From: Bordetella parapertussis
GTDB taxonomy: Bacteria > Pseudomonadota > Gammaproteobacteria > Burkholderiales > SG8-39
DNA: 41,664 nucleotides
Reading direction: 5' to 3'
NCBI GenBank assembly: GCA_945862265.1
Contig: CAMAXP010000043.1
Span: 1-41,664 of the forward strand
A program made the position numbers and the translations under genes. Shown in pieces: positions 24,947-38,871 of this stretch. Position 1 is the first letter of the stretch. Each line of letters opens with the position of its first letter. Below the pieces are notes generated by a model. The model was not told the DNA's origin. It saw only the letters and a program-made list of their open reading frames with translations, and ran no database searches.

Positions 24947-26427
24947 CAGCGTGCGGCCAGCCAGGCAGCCACGCGATCCTGCTGCGCGGTGGAGAGGTGG
25001 AGGCCGGCCTTTGTGCGCCGCCAGAGCACGTCCTCGGCCGTTTTCGCCCACTCATGCTCGACGAGGTACGCAACCTCGCGGGCATACAGCCCGGCGCCGA
25101 AGTGCTCGCCCAGGTCCGCCTCGGACTTTGCGTCGCCGAGCACCTGCCCGGCCCGCATGCCATGACGGCGGAAGATCCCGCGCAAGGCTTCGGCTGGCAC
25201 GCCCACATAGTGCGTGCCCAGGCTGGCGTAGGCGGCCTCCGGTGTCGTGCCAAGTTCGCTGCCCGGCAGGGCGCGGCCGGCAGTCCACGCCGGCTTCATG
25301 CCGGGGAAATACGGGGAAAGCTTGTCCAGCACGTGTTCGGCGAGACAACGGTAGGTAGTGATTTTTCCACCGAATACGGACAGGACTGCAGCCGCTCCCT
25401 GGGCATCGTCTACGCGCAGGGTGTAGTCGCGGGTGACGGCCGACGGGTTGTTCGTGCCATCGTCATAAAGCGGGCGGATGCCGGCATAGCGCCACACCAC
25501 ATCTTCCGGTGTGAGCGGCTTTTGCAGGTATCGGTTCACCGCCCGGCAGAGGTAAGCGACTTCCTCGTCGCTTGCCTGCGGATGGCCCGGGTCGCCATCG
25601 ACGGTGACGTCGGTGGTACCGACCAGCGTGTAGCGACCTTCGTACGGAATCATGAATACGACGCGCTTGTCGTCGTTCTGCAGGATGAAGGCGTGCTCGC
25701 CTTCGTAGAGCCGGGGCACAACGATATGGCTGCCTTTCACGAGACGCACGTTGTCGCGGCTGGGTTGGTGGAGGTGGTCGTTGAGGACCTCCTTCACCCA
25801 CGGTCCGGCAGCATTCACGATCGCGCGTGCCGAAACCTCGCGTGTGCCTTCCGGACCCTTCAGTTGGGCGATCCACACGCCGTCCTTGCGCACGGCGCTG
25901 GTACACGCGGTGCGGGTCAGGATGGTTGCGCCCAGGCGCTTTGCGTCGAGCGCGTTGGCGATGACCAAGCGGGCATCATCGACGCGGCAGTCGGAGTAGA
26001 TGAAGCCGTTGCGAAGGGACGCCTTCAGGCCGGAACTGTAGGGCGGTTCGGCCAGGGAGATTCCATGCGAAGCCGGAAGCTTTGTTCGGCGCCCAAGATG
26101 GTCGTAGAGGAAGAGTCCGGCGCGAATCATCCAGCGCGGGCGCAATTCCGGCACATGCGGCATCACGAAGCGCATTGGCGAAACCAGGTGCCACGCGATG
26201 CCGAGCAGCACTTCGCGCTCGGCAAGTGACTCCGCTACCAGGCGGAATTCATATTGCTCAAGGTAGCGCAGCCCCCCGTGGATCAGCTTCGAGGACCAGG
26301 AAGACGTGTGCGAAGCGAGGTCGTCCTTCTCTGCGACCATGACCGAAAGCCCGCGTCCGGCGGCATCGCGCGCGACGCCGATGCCGTTGATCCCGCCTCC
26401 GACGATGAGCAGGTCGACAGTGTTCAT
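24946..26427 (-). CDS. glpD: FAD-dependent glycerol-3-phosphate dehydrogenase
   Basis: It oxidises sn-glycerol 3-phosphate to dihydroxyacetone phosphate at the inner membrane and passes electrons to quinone. The 493-residue protein starts with the dinucleotide-binding motif VDLLIVGGGINGIGVARDAAGRGL. It has the GlpD signature SSKLIHGGLRYLEQYEFRLV (residues ~44-63), FMIPYEGRYTLVGTTD and YAGIRPLYDDG. Both its start (TGATG with ackA) and stop (TGATG with the HAD gene) overlap neighbours by one base, showing tight coupling. No glpF or glpK is in the window. Confidence 0.94.
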   Translation of the reverse strand: MNTVDLLIVGGGINGIGVARDAAGRGLSVMVAEKDDLASHTSSWSSKLIHGGLRYLEQYEFRLVAESLAEREVLLGIAWHLVSPMRFVMPHVPELRPRWMIRAGLFLYDHLGRRTKLPASHGISLAEPPYSSGLKASLRNGFIYSDCRVDDARLVIANALDAKRLGATILTRTACTSAVRKDGVWIAQLKGPEGTREVSARAIVNAAGPWVKEVLNDHLHQPSRDNVRLVKGSHIVVPRLYEGEHAFILQNDDKRVVFMIPYEGRYTLVGTTDVTVDGDPGHPQASDEEVAYLCRAVNRYLQKPLTPEDVVWRYAGIRPLYDDGTNNPSAVTRDYTLRVDDAQGAAAVLSVFGGKITTYRCLAEHVLDKLSPYFPGMKPAWTAGRALPGSELGTTPEAAYASLGTHYVGVPAEALRGIFRRHGMRAGQVLGDAKSEADLGEHFGAGLYAREVAYLVEHEWAKTAEDVLWRRTKAGLHLSTAQQDRVAAWLAAR

Positions 26428-27599
26428 CAGTGCAATTTCAGGGTGTGTACAGTGTGCTGGGCGATGACCTGTTCCTCATCGGCAGCCACGACCCAAGCGG
26501 TAACGCGGCTGGCCGGCCCACTGATTCTAGGCCCGGCGGAGGCATTCGCCGGTGCGTCGATTTCGACACCGAGCCACGCGGCGGCGGCACAGATCCCGGC
26601 GCGTACCGCAGGGTGATGTTCGCCGATCCCCCCGGTGAAGACCAGCGCATCCAGCCCGCCGAGGGCTGCGGCGAGTGACCCGATTTCGCGACCGATTCGA
26701 TAGACATACAGGTCGATGGCCGCCTTGGCATGGGGGCTGGAGCTGTCCGCGAGGTCGCGCATGTCTCCTGAGATCCCCGATACGCCGGCCAGTCCGGACT
26801 GGTTGTACAGGACGTTTTCCACCTCGCTCGGACTCATACCGAGCTTCTGGAGCATGTACAGCACAACCCCAGGATCCAGATTGCCGCACCGAGTGGCCAT
26901 GGGCACCCCATCGAGCGCAGTAAACCCCATGGTTGTCGCGATACTGCGACCGGCAGACAAGGCACACAGGCTGGCTCCCGCACCGAGATGGGCGACGATA
27001 GTCCTGCCGGTGGCCGCGCGCGTGTCGAGTTCAGGCAGCACCGAAGCGACGTGTTCATAGGACAGGCCGTGGAATCCGTAGCGCTGAACGCCACGGTCGG
27101 TGATGGAAGCCGGCAACGCAAATGCCTGGGCTACCGGCGGCTGGGTCCGATGAAACGATGTGTCGAAGCAAGCGACTTGCGCGATAGAAGCGTCCAGTGT
27201 TGCAAGGGCGCGCATCGCTGCGAGACTGTGAGGCTGGTGGAGCGGCGCGAGGGGAACGAGCTTGTCGAGTTGTGCCAGCACTTCTGGAGTGACGCGGGCC
27301 GGGCCTGCAAAGTCGCGTCCGCCGTGGACGACCCGATGCCCGACTGCCACGAGTTTGTCGTAGGCCGCCGCTCGGGGGAGGAAGTCGAGCAGGTAAGCCA
27401 GCGCCTGCGTGTGTCCGAGGGGCTCGCTCCAGCGCTTTTCGCCCAATACGGTATTGCGGCTGTCGCGGGCGACGAAATGCGCGGCACTGCCGATGTGCTC
27501 GATTTCCCCGTGGAGCCGCAGGTCGAGCGGCCCGGCCGCGAACAGCGAGAACTTGAGGCTCGAGGAGCCAGCGTTCAGGACGAGCAGCGCATCGGCCAA
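26427..27599 (-). CDS. ackA: acetate kinase
   Basis: It interconverts acetate plus ATP with acetyl phosphate plus ADP. The 390-residue protein has LLVLNAGSSSLKFSLF (residues ~5-20), CFDTSFHRTQPPVAQ (~143-157), RYGFHGLSYEHV, and VAHLGAGASLCALSAGRS with MGFTALDGVPMATRCGNLDPG. It also has FTGGIGEHHPAVR near the C-terminus. The start is TTG at 27599, with GGAGA about eight bases ahead, so it is an unusual but supported start. No phosphotransacetylase gene is adjacent. Only 60 bases separate it from atpC, and these hold the atp terminator, so transcription may come from read-through. Confidence 0.93.
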   Translation of the reverse strand: MADALLVLNAGSSSLKFSLFAAGPLDLRLHGEIEHIGSAAHFVARDSRNTVLGEKRWSEPLGHTQALAYLLDFLPRAAAYDKLVAVGHRVVHGGRDFAGPARVTPEVLAQLDKLVPLAPLHQPHSLAAMRALATLDASIAQVACFDTSFHRTQPPVAQAFALPASITDRGVQRYGFHGLSYEHVASVLPELDTRAATGRTIVAHLGAGASLCALSAGRSIATTMGFTALDGVPMATRCGNLDPGVVLYMLQKLGMSPSEVENVLYNQSGLAGVSGISGDMRDLADSSSPHAKAAIDLYVYRIGREIGSLAAALGGLDALVFTGGIGEHHPAVRAGICAAAAWLGVEIDAPANASAGPRISGPASRVTAWVVAADEEQVIAQHTVHTLKLH

Positions 27600-27615
27600 A
27601 ACTGTTCTCCAAATG

Positions 27616-27640
27616 AAAAGGGGCAGTCAGCGCTGCCCCT
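27616..27640 (-). terminator. Rho-independent terminator of the ATP synthase operon
   Basis: On the minus strand AGGGGCAG and CTGCCCCT pair perfectly (27640-27633 with 27626-27619) over a 6-base loop and run into a short T stretch (27619-27616 on the minus strand). The hairpin lies between the atpC stop and the ackA start. Confidence 0.8.
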
Positions 27641-27659
27641 AGTCGCGAGCCCCGGAAAC

Positions 27660-28081
27660 CTACCTCTTCTGGCGCAGTTTCCGGATCGCCTGGATCTGCG
27701 CCGCCGCTTCGGCCAGCTCGGCCGCCGCCTTGGCGTACTCCATCTTGCCGCTGCGTTCGTGCATCGCTTCCTGCGCACGCTTCTGCGCTTCGAGCGCCTT
27801 GGCCTCGTCCAGATCCTTGCCGCGGATCGCCGTGTCGGCGAGCACCGTCACGACTTTGGGTTGGACCTCGAGGATACCGCCGGCTACGAAGATCAGTTCC
27901 TCGGGGCCTCCGCCTTCAGGCTTGATGCGCACGGCGCCGGGCTTGATGCGCGTGATCAGCGGGGTGTGCCGGGGATAAATCCCCAGCTCACCCGCTTCGC
28001 CCGGCAGGGCGACGAACTCGGCCTCGCCGGAGTAGATCTGCTCTTCGGCGCTGACGACGTCGACGTGGATGGTGTGTGCCA

Positions 28082-28082
<1 letters not shown>
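27660..28082 (-). CDS. atpC: ATP synthase F1 epsilon subunit
   Basis: This 140-residue subunit of the central stalk couples rotation and regulates ATP hydrolysis. The N-terminal beta-sandwich has [19 protein letters not shown] and [19 protein letters not shown]. The C-terminal helical hairpin ([14 protein letters not shown]...) is Ala/Glu/Lys rich. The start overlaps the atpD stop by one base (TAATG). Confidence 0.95.
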
Positions 28083-29470
<1,388 letters not shown>

Positions 29471-29487
29471 CTAAAAGATCGAATGCG

Positions 29488-30351
29488 TTAGACCGCAGCC
29501 GCTCCGCCGACGATCTCCGAAAGCTCTTTGGTGATCGCCGCCTGGCGCGACTTGTTGTAGATGAGCTGCAGCTCGCCGATCACGCTGCCGGCGTTGTCGC
29601 TGGCCGCCTTCATCGCGACCATGCGGGCGCTCTGTTCCGAAGCGATGTTCTCAGACACCGCCTGGTAGATCAACGCCTCTATATAGCGCGTGAGCACCTG
29701 ATCGATAACCACCTTGGCATCGGGCTCGTAGATGTAGTCCCACAGGCCCTCCGGGGCACCCAGCTTCTCCCCTGAGAGCGGCAGGAGTTGCTCCATGACC
29801 GGCTCCTGCTTCATCGTGTTCAGGAACTTGGTGTAGAAAATGATGAGCCGGTCAAAGCGATCCGAGGTATAGCCGTCGAGCATCACCTTCAACGCGCCGA
29901 CCATCTTGTCCATGTGGGGCGCGTCGCCGAGACCGATGACGTGCGAAACCACATTGGCCTTTAGGCGCTGCATGAACCCCAAGCCCTTGTTGCCGATGGT
30001 GCAGACCTCGAACTGTTCGCCCTGGCCTTCCCATTCGCGCATTTTAGCGAGCGCCATACGCAGCACGTTCGTGTTCAGGCCTCCGCACAGTCCCTTGTCC
30101 GAGGTGACGACGATGATGCCGACCCTCTTGACCGTGTTGCGCTCCACCAGAAACGGGTGGCGATATTCGGGGTTGGCGTGGCTCATGTGCGCCGCAACGT
30201 TGCGGATCTTCTCGGCGTACGGGCGCGCCGCGCGCATGCGCTGCTGCGCCTTCCTCATCTTGGAGGCGGCGACCATCTCCATGGCCTTGGTGATCTTGCG
30301 CGTGTTTTGCACGCTCTTGATCTTGGTGCGTATTTCCTTGCTGCCGGGCAT
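29488..30351 (-). CDS. atpG: ATP synthase F1 gamma subunit
   Basis: This 287-residue rotor shaft has the N-terminal helix [20 protein letters not shown] and [11 protein letters not shown], the [14 protein letters not shown] segment, and the C-terminal helix with [20 protein letters not shown] and [17 protein letters not shown]. The N- and C-terminal helices form the coiled coil inside the alpha/beta ring. It lies in the normal position between atpA and atpD. Confidence 0.96.
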   Translation of the reverse strand: MPGSKEIRTKIKSVQNTRKITKAMEMVAASKMRKAQQRMRAARPYAEKIRNVAAHMSHANPEYRHPFLVERNTVKRVGIIVVTSDKGLCGGLNTNVLRMALAKMREWEGQGEQFEVCTIGNKGLGFMQRLKANVVSHVIGLGDAPHMDKMVGALKVMLDGYTSDRFDRLIIFYTKFLNTMKQEPVMEQLLPLSGEKLGAPEGLWDYIYEPDAKVVIDQVLTRYIEALIYQAVSENIASEQSARMVAMKAASDNAGSVIGELQLIYNKSRQAAITKELSEIVGGAAAV

Positions 30352-30366
30352 GGCAGTAGCCTCTGG

Positions 30367-31911
<1,545 letters not shown>

Positions 31912-31960
31912 GGCGATTCCGATTAGGTAAGTGTGAGTTCTGTGGGTGGGCGGCGCTGGA

Positions 31961-32497
31961 TCAGCTGCCCATCAATCCGGCATTCATGGCTTCGAGCTTG
32001 CCGCGCACCGTGCCGTCGATGACCTGGTCGCCAACGCTGACCTTCGCGCCGCCGATGAGCTCCTTCACGACAGTGACCTGCGGGCGGATCTTGCGCTTGA
32101 AGCGGCGCTCGAGGTCAGCAACGAGCGCAGAGAGGTCCGCGCCTTCGAGCGGGAAGGCCGACTCGATCACCGCGTCAATCGCACCTTCACGCTCGGCCTT
32201 GAGCGTATCGAACTGGTCGCGTATCTCGGGCAGTGCCTCCAGGCGCTTGTTCTCCACCAGCATCTGCAGGAAGCTCGTGGCCTCCGCGGGCATGGCGCCT
32301 GCGACACCCGAAAAGAGGTCGACGAACTGCGCGCTGGTGACCTTGGGGTTGCCGAACAGCCCGGCCATCTCCGGCGCTTGCGCGACGGCGGCAAGCCGGC
32401 CCAGGGTTTCGGACCATTGCACAAGCGCCCCGCCCTTGTCGGCCAGCGCGAACACGGCCTCGGCGTAGGGTCTGGCGATGGTTGCGATCTCGGCCAT
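31961..32497 (-). CDS. atpH: ATP synthase F1 delta subunit
   Basis: This 178-residue peripheral-stalk protein links alpha to the b dimer. It has the N-terminal helical domain [19 protein letters not shown] and the C-terminal signature [40 protein letters not shown] pattern (residues ~138-172). It starts four bases after atpF. Confidence 0.95.
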   Translation of the reverse strand: MAEIATIARPYAEAVFALADKGGALVQWSETLGRLAAVAQAPEMAGLFGNPKVTSAQFVDLFSGVAGAMPAEATSFLQMLVENKRLEALPEIRDQFDTLKAEREGAIDAVIESAFPLEGADLSALVADLERRFKRKIRPQVTVVKELIGGAKVSVGDQVIDGTVRGKLEAMNAGLMGS

Positions 32498-32501
32498 TCG
32501 G

Positions 32502-32972
32502 TCAGAGCTCTTTCTTGAGTTGCGTCAGCAGATCGGCGTGCGTCTGTGCGTTGACTTCACGCAGCAGGATCTTCTCGGCGCCAGCTACGGCGAGAGCGGC
32601 CACCTGCTCGCGCAGCGTTTCGCGCGCGCGGGAAACATCCTGCTCGATCTCGGCCTTGGCCGCAGCCTTTTCACGGCCGCTTTCCTCCTTGGCCGCGGTC
32701 TTGGCTGACTCGACCATTTGCGCCGCGCGCTTCTCTGCTTGGGCGAGGATCTCGGCCGCACGCGTGCGAGCCGCCTGGATCTCGTCCGCGGCCTGCTTGG
32801 CGGAGGTTTCGAGCGACTTGCGGCCCTGGTCGGCGGCGGCAAGGCCGTCGGCGATCGTCTTCTGCCGCGTTTCGATCGCCTTCAGCATCGGCGGCCAGAC
32901 GAACTTGATCGTGAACCCGATGAAAGCCAGGAACACGGCGGCCTGCGCGAACAGCGTAAAGTTGATATTCAT
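32502..32972 (-). CDS. atpF: ATP synthase F0 b subunit
   Basis: This 156-residue protein has one N-terminal membrane helix ([19 protein letters not shown], residues ~3-21). A long charged, Ala-rich helix follows to the C-terminus ([34 protein letters not shown]), the dimeric outer stalk that holds F1 against rotation. The length matches E. coli AtpF (156). Confidence 0.96.
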   Translation of the reverse strand: MNINFTLFAQAAVFLAFIGFTIKFVWPPMLKAIETRQKTIADGLAAADQGRKSLETSAKQAADEIQAARTRAAEILAQAEKRAAQMVESAKTAAKEESGREKAAAKAEIEQDVSRARETLREQVAALAVAGAEKILLREVNAQTHADLLTQLKKEL

Positions 32973-33006
32973 GCGTCCCCCTAACGGGAAAAACCAGCCG
33001 CGCTGC

Positions 33007-34113
<1,107 letters not shown>

Positions 34114-34139
<26 letters not shown>

Positions 34140-34494
34140 AAAAAGCCATCGAAAAAATCAGGATCGTCACTATAAACGACCCCACGCATGCGGGCGGAAC
34201 CACATCCTTGTACGACACGAGCACCACCCAGAGGAGTATTACCGCGAGCCCGATCTTGACCCCTTCGGCCTGCAACGCTGTCACGAGCGTTCCCCCTGCA
34301 GATTTGTCCCTGCCCATCCACTGCGTTACTGCCGTAAATCCCAATCCTGCCACTACGCTCACTCCGCCACCCAATCCTGCGGAGATCGCGCCACGTACGC
34401 CCTCAAGCAGCCCGGCAGCCAGCGCCAATAGTGCCGTGGCTATCAACTGCCACAAGAGAACGGTACGGATCGCCTTGCTCTTGATGCGCATCAT
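34114..34494 (-). CDS. atpI: ATP synthase assembly protein I
   Basis: This 126-residue protein has four hydrophobic segments ([71 protein letters not shown]). AtpI helps assemble the c-ring in relatives and is not essential. ATG 34494 and ATG 34491 are both possible; neither has a clear RBS. The gene is first in the atp operon and overlaps atpB by 26 bases. Confidence 0.9.
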
Positions 34495-34509
34495 CGCGTT
34501 GGTTCCGCG

Positions 34510-34529
34510 ATTTTAACATATTTTAACAT
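34510..34529 (-). promoter_or_regulatory. tandem AT-rich repeat before the atp operon
   Basis: ATTTTAACAT occurs twice in direct succession (34510-34519, 34520-34529), just upstream of atpI. On the minus strand each copy contains TTAAAAT, which resembles a -10 element, so this is the likely atp promoter region. No good -35 was found. The rest of the 119-base gap to parB shows no gene. Confidence 0.4.
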
Positions 34530-34613
34530 CCCGCACCGAGAAAACCCATTGAGTGTAAGTGTCTCGGAGCTTTACCGTCAACGTTTGTCGGCAATGCACT
34601 ATGAACCGGCGGC

Positions 34614-35462
34614 CTAGTGAGCCGAGAGTTTTGCAAGCATTTCGTCAAGGTGCTCGAAACTGGCGTAATGCAAAACCAGTTTTCCGGTTCCTTTCTTGCC
34701 GGCCTTTATTTCGACCGTGGTCCCGATCTTGCCGGATGCATCTTCCTCGAGCCGGGCGATATCGCGATCTACCTTCTTCTTCCGGGCCGACCCCGGGGTG
34801 CGCAACATCTGCATCTGTTGGGCAAGCGCCTCGGTCTCGCGCACGGACAAGCCCCGCGCTGCGGTCCGATTGGCAGCCTCAACCTGCTGCGCCCCGTCCA
34901 AGGCCAGCAAGGCGCGCGCGTGGCCCATTTCGAGCACGCCCTCCATCACCATTGCCTGCACCGGCTTGGCCAGGTTCAGCAAGCGCAGCAGGTTGCTGGC
35001 CGCGCTGCGCGAACGCCCTACGGCATCCGCAGCCTGCTGGTGGGTCATCTTGAATTCCTGCACCAGCCGCTGCAGGCCGGCAGCCTCTTCCATTGCGTTC
35101 AGGTTCTCGCGCTGGATGTTCTCAATGAGACCCATGGCGAGGGCTGCTTCATCGGGCACGTCCCGGACCAGCGCGGGCACGTGGTCGAGCCCGGCCATCT
35201 GCGCCGCGCGCCAGCGGCGCTCGCCGGCAATCAGTTCATAGCGATCCCGCTCAACAGGCCGGACCAGCACCGGCTGCATCAGGCCCTGCGTCTTGATGGA
35301 GGCGGCCAGTTCCGCCAGCGCCTCCTGGTCCATCTTCGTGCGCGGCTGGTACTTGCCCGGGCGGATCTTGCTCACCGCAAGCGTCATTAGCGCATCCTTG
35401 CGCGTCTCCTCGCCGCCCAGCAATGCATCCAGCCCGCGTCCCAATCCTTTCGGTTTGATCAT
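34614..35462 (-). CDS. parB: chromosome partitioning protein ParB
   Basis: This 282-residue parS-binding CTPase has the N-terminal KGLGRGLDALLGG that contacts ParA. The CTP-binding region includes YQPRTKMDQEALAELAASI and ELIAGERRWRAAQMAGL (residues ~74-90). The helix-turn-helix is MTHQQAADAVGRSRSAASNLLRLL (given in two parts, TH..AVGRSRS and AASNLLRLL). A C-terminal dimerisation region follows. It loads on the parS sites upstream of mnmG and spreads to organise the origin. Confidence 0.95.
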   Translation of the reverse strand: MIKPKGLGRGLDALLGGEETRKDALMTLAVSKIRPGKYQPRTKMDQEALAELAASIKTQGLMQPVLVRPVERDRYELIAGERRWRAAQMAGLDHVPALVRDVPDEAALAMGLIENIQRENLNAMEEAAGLQRLVQEFKMTHQQAADAVGRSRSAASNLLRLLNLAKPVQAMVMEGVLEMGHARALLALDGAQQVEAANRTAARGLSVRETEALAQQMQMLRTPGSARKKKVDRDIARLEEDASGKIGTTVEIKAGKKGTGKLVLHYASFEHLDEMLAKLSAH

Positions 35463-35489
35463 CTTCGATTCCAGTCGATTTGCGGCGCG

Positions 35490-36260
35490 TTATGCAGCAG
35501 CTTCCCGCGCAAGGATTTCCGCGGCCAGCGCCAGGTAGGCCTGGGCGCCCTTCGATGTCCGATCCCACACCACCGCAGGCATCCCGTAGCTCGGCGCCTC
35601 GGCCAGGCGGACGTTTCGCGGGACCAGCGTCTTGAACACCTTGTCGCCGAAGTGCTGTTCCAGTTGTGCCGAGACCTGCTGCGACAGGGTATTGCGGGGA
35701 TCGAACATCGTGCGCAGCAGCCCGCCGATCTCGAGGACGGGGTTCAGGTTGGAACGCACCCTCTTGATGGTACCCACGAGGTCGGACAGCCCTTCCAGTG
35801 CGTAGTACTCGCACTGCATCGGGATCAGCACCTCGCGCGCAGCGACCAGGCCGTTGATCGTTAGCAGCGAGAGCGAGGGCGGGCAATCGAGCAACACGAA
35901 GTCGTAGTCGCCCTCCACCACCGCGAGCGCCGCCTTCAGCCGGCCTTCCCGGTTCGGCAACTCGACGAGCTCCACTTCGGCGCCCGCCAGCTCCCGGTTC
36001 GCGGGCAGCAGGTCGTACTTGCCGGATTCGGAGGTCGTGCGGATGGAGGCCACTTCGCCCAGCCCGAGCAGCACTTGGTATACGGTGCGCGCTATCGTCT
36101 TCTTGTCGACGCCGCTGCCGGTCGTGGCGTTGCCCTGGGGATCGAGGTCGACCAGCAGCACGCGCTTGCCTTGTTCCGCGAGGCTCGCCGCAAGGTTGAC
36201 GCTGGTCGTGGTCTTGCCCACGCCACCCTTCTGGTTCACCACTGCGATGATGCGAGCCAT
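35490..36260 (-). CDS. parA: chromosome partitioning ATPase ParA
   Basis: This 256-residue deviant Walker ATPase moves ParB-parS complexes over the nucleoid. It has IIAVVNQKGGVGKTTTSVNL (residues ~4-23), VLLVDLDPQGNATTGSG and FVLLDCPPSLSLLT. I chose ATG 36260, two bases after the rsmG stop; the open frame extends 27 codons into rsmG without support. Confidence 0.95.
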   Translation of the reverse strand: MARIIAVVNQKGGVGKTTTSVNLAASLAEQGKRVLLVDLDPQGNATTGSGVDKKTIARTVYQVLLGLGEVASIRTTSESGKYDLLPANRELAGAEVELVELPNREGRLKAALAVVEGDYDFVLLDCPPSLSLLTINGLVAAREVLIPMQCEYYALEGLSDLVGTIKRVRSNLNPVLEIGGLLRTMFDPRNTLSQQVSAQLEQHFGDKVFKTLVPRNVRLAEAPSYGMPAVVWDRTSKGAQAYLALAAEILAREAAA

Positions 36261-36262
36261 CG

Positions 36263-36889
36263 TTACGCCTCCACCCGGCAAAGGACAAGGTGACGATCGC
36301 CGTCTACGAGAGGTACGTCCAGCCGGATCGGTTCGGCGCATCGCACATCCGCCGGGGCCTTGGCGAGTTCGTCGTGCGGGTACAGGCCCTTCATCGCGGC
36401 GTAGTATCCCCCGGGCTTCACGAGATGGCGGCAGGCTGCAATGAAATCGGCCAGTTCCGCAAAGGCGCGGGAGATCGCGCCATCGAAGCGCGGTTGGGGA
36501 TGCCAGTCTTCCGCACGGCCGGTGTGCACTTCGACGTTGGCCAAACCCAATTCGATTGCCGCCTGCTGCATGAAGGCACCCTTCTTATGGTTGCTGTCGT
36601 TCAGGGTCACCCGGCGGTCCGGCTGGGCAATCGCAATCGGGATGCCCGGCAGTCCCCCGCCGGCGCCCACATCCACCAGCGTGCCGGGCGGCAGGTGCGG
36701 GAGCACGGACAATGAATCGATCAGGTGGTGGCTGACCATCCGCTCCGGTTCGCGAATCGCAGTGAGGTTGTACGTTCGGTTCCACTTGGCCAGCAGGTCG
36801 ACATAGGCAAGCAACCTGCGCGTGGCGTCATCGGGAAGCGCAAGGCCGAGACCTTCAAGGCCCCGGGCCAGCGTCGCGGCCGGCGTCAT
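36263..36889 (-). CDS. rsmG: 16S rRNA (guanine527-N7)-methyltransferase
   Basis: This 208-residue SAM-dependent methyltransferase modifies G527 of 16S r[20 protein letters not shown] (residues ~36-52) is the RsmG/GidB signature. The SAM-binding loop is [18 protein letters not shown]. The start at 36889 is fixed by the ATGA overlap with the mnmG stop; the longer open frame is inside mnmG. Confidence 0.95.
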   Translation of the reverse strand: MTPAATLARGLEGLGLALPDDATRRLLAYVDLLAKWNRTYNLTAIREPERMVSHHLIDSLSVLPHLPPGTLVDVGAGGGLPGIPIAIAQPDRRVTLNDSNHKKGAFMQQAAIELGLANVEVHTGRAEDWHPQPRFDGAISRAFAELADFIAACRHLVKPGGYYAAMKGLYPHDELAKAPADVRCAEPIRLDVPLVDGDRHLVLCRVEA

Positions 36890-38778
36890 GCGGACTTTTT
36901 CTGGTTCAGGAAGCCGCGCTTCAGGTGCACGAGCAGCAGCGAGATCGCGGCCGGCGTGATGCCCTGCATGCGAGCCGCCTGGCCGATCGTCTCGGGCTTG
37001 TGGTGGTTGAGTTTCTGCTGCACTTCGCGCGACAGGCCCCGCACCCACGTGTAATCAAGGTCGGCGGGCAGCTTCAGCGAGCCCTGCGATTCGCGTCGTT
37101 CGACTTCATCCTGCTGGCGGGTGATGTAGCCCGAATACTTGGCCTGAACCTCCACCTGCTCGGCGATCACAGGATCGGACACCGCGGGGCCAGCCCCCGG
37201 CAATGTCATCAAGGCGGCGTAGGACACGTCAGGTCGCCTTAGCAGATCCGAAAGCGGGTACTCACGTTCGATTGCTTTCCCGAGAACCCGCTCGGCCTCT
37301 TCTTCCGGCAGGGTCCGGGGATTGACCCACAGGGACTTGAGCCGCTCCTGCTCGGCCGCAATCGCGTCGCGCTTGCGGTTGAAGGCATCCCAGCGGGCGT
37401 CATCGACCACGCCAAGCGACCGGCCGATCTCCGTCAGGCGCAGGTCTGCATTGTCTTCGCGCAGCATCAGGCGATACTCGGCCCGGCTGGTGAACATCCG
37501 GTACGGCTCGGACACGCCCCGGGTGATCAGGTCGTCCACCAGGACCCCGAGATAGGCTTCGTCACGACGCGGGCACCACGCCTCCCGCCCCTGCGACTGG
37601 AGGGCGGCATTGAGGCCCGCGAGCAACCCTTGCGCTCCAGCCTCTTCGTAACCGGTGGTTCCATTGATCTGTCCGGCGAAGTACAAGCCCTGCAGGGTCT
37701 TCGTCTCCAGGGAGGCCTTCAGGTTGCGGGGGTCGAAGTAGTCGTACTCGATCGCGTACCCAGGCCGCAGGATATGCGCGTTCTCCAGTCCCCGAATGCT
37801 GTGTACGGCCGCAAGCTGGACGTCGAAAGGCAGGCTGGTGGAGATTCCGTTGGGGTAGAACTCGTGGGTGGTCAAACCCTCGGGTTCCAGGAAGATCTGG
37901 TGGCTGGCCTTGCCGGCGAACCGGTGGATCTTGTCTTCAATGGACGGGCAGTACCGCGGCCCGACGCCCTGGATCACCCCCGTAAACATCGGGGAGCGGT
38001 CCAGCCCGCCGCGGATGATCTCGTGCGTCTGCTCGTTGGTATGGGTGATCCAGCAAGGCAACTGGCGCGGGTGCATCGCCCGCGTGCCCAGGAAGGAGAA
38101 CACCGGCTCCGGGGTATCCCCGGGCTGCTCCTGCATCACCGAGAAGTCGATCGTCCGGCCGTCGATCCGCGGGGGCGTCCCGGTCTTGAGGCGCCCGACC
38201 GGGAGGTTCATCTCCCGCAGGCGCGAGGCCAAGGTGACGGCGGCGGGATCCCCTGCTCGTCCACCCACATGCTTTTCGAGGCCAACATGGATCAACCCTG
38301 CCAGGAAGGTGCCTGTCGTGAGCACCACGGACCGGGCCCGGAATTCGATCCCGATCTGGGTTCGAACCCCAACCACCCGATCGCCTTCCAGCAGGAGGTC
38401 GTCTACAGCCTGCTGGAACAAGGTCAGGTTGGGCTGGTTCTCGAGCCGGGTCCGGATGGCGCCGCGGTACAGCACCCGGTCCGCCTGGGCACGGGTCGCG
38501 CGGACCGCCGGCCCTTTGGACGAATTCAGGGTTCGGAACTGGATCCCGGCTTCGTCCGTCGCCAGGGCCATCGCGCCGCCCAGGGCATCAATCTCCCGGA
38601 CGAGATGTCCCTTGCCGATCCCGCCGATGGACGGGTTGCATGACATCTGGCCCAGGCTCTCGATACTGTGGGTCAGCAACAGGGTCCGGCTTCCCGCCCG
38701 TGCGGCAGCCAGCGCAGCTTCGCTGCCGGCGTGGCCGCCGCCGACCACTATGACGTCGAAATCGTTGGGAAAGCGCAT
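36886..38778 (-). CDS. mnmG: tRNA uridine 5-carboxymethylaminomethyl modification enzyme MnmG
   Basis: With MnmE it modifies wobble U34 of several tRNAs, using FAD. The 630-residue protein has the FAD motif [21 protein letters not shown] (in pieces [16 protein letters not shown]), [20 protein letters not shown] (residues ~45-64), [16 protein letters not shown] and [21 protein letters not shown]. It starts the mnmG-rsmG-parA-parB cluster next to two parS sites, an origin-proximal arrangement. Confidence 0.97.
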   Translation of the reverse strand: MRFPNDFDVIVVGGGHAGSEAALAAARAGSRTLLLTHSIESLGQMSCNPSIGGIGKGHLVREIDALGGAMALATDEAGIQFRTLNSSKGPAVRATRAQADRVLYRGAIRTRLENQPNLTLFQQAVDDLLLEGDRVVGVRTQIGIEFRARSVVLTTGTFLAGLIHVGLEKHVGGRAGDPAAVTLASRLREMNLPVGRLKTGTPPRIDGRTIDFSVMQEQPGDTPEPVFSFLGTRAMHPRQLPCWITHTNEQTHEIIRGGLDRSPMFTGVIQGVGPRYCPSIEDKIHRFAGKASHQIFLEPEGLTTHEFYPNGISTSLPFDVQLAAVHSIRGLENAHILRPGYAIEYDYFDPRNLKASLETKTLQGLYFAGQINGTTGYEEAGAQGLLAGLNAALQSQGREAWCPRRDEAYLGVLVDDLITRGVSEPYRMFTSRAEYRLMLREDNADLRLTEIGRSLGVVDDARWDAFNRKRDAIAAEQERLKSLWVNPRTLPEEEAERVLGKAIEREYPLSDLLRRPDVSYAALMTLPGAGPAVSDPVIAEQVEVQAKYSGYITRQQDEVERRESQGSLKLPADLDYTWVRGLSREVQQKLNHHKPETIGQAARMQGITPAAISLLLVHLKRGFLNQKKSA

Positions 38779-38824
38779 GGGATGCTGCGGGGGTCGACCT
38801 CAGGGAGGCGCAATGATACGTGAA

Positions 38825-38840
38825 TGTTCCACGTGAAACT
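38825..38840 (+). other. parS centromere site 1
   Basis: TGTTCCACGTGAAACT matches the ParB-binding consensus TGTTTCACGTGAAACA at 14 of 16 positions, including the central CACGTG. It lies 46 bases upstream of the mnmG start. Confidence 0.85.
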
Positions 38841-38871
38841 AGGCGCGCCCGGCGGCTTGCCAAGCGCCTGA

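Noticed and set aside
36263..37048. Extended N-termini for rsmG, parA and the HAD hydrolase
   Set aside because: The extra codons lie inside the upstream genes and lack family similarity. Overlaps or close spacing (ATGA, TGATG, two-base gap) fix shorter starts.
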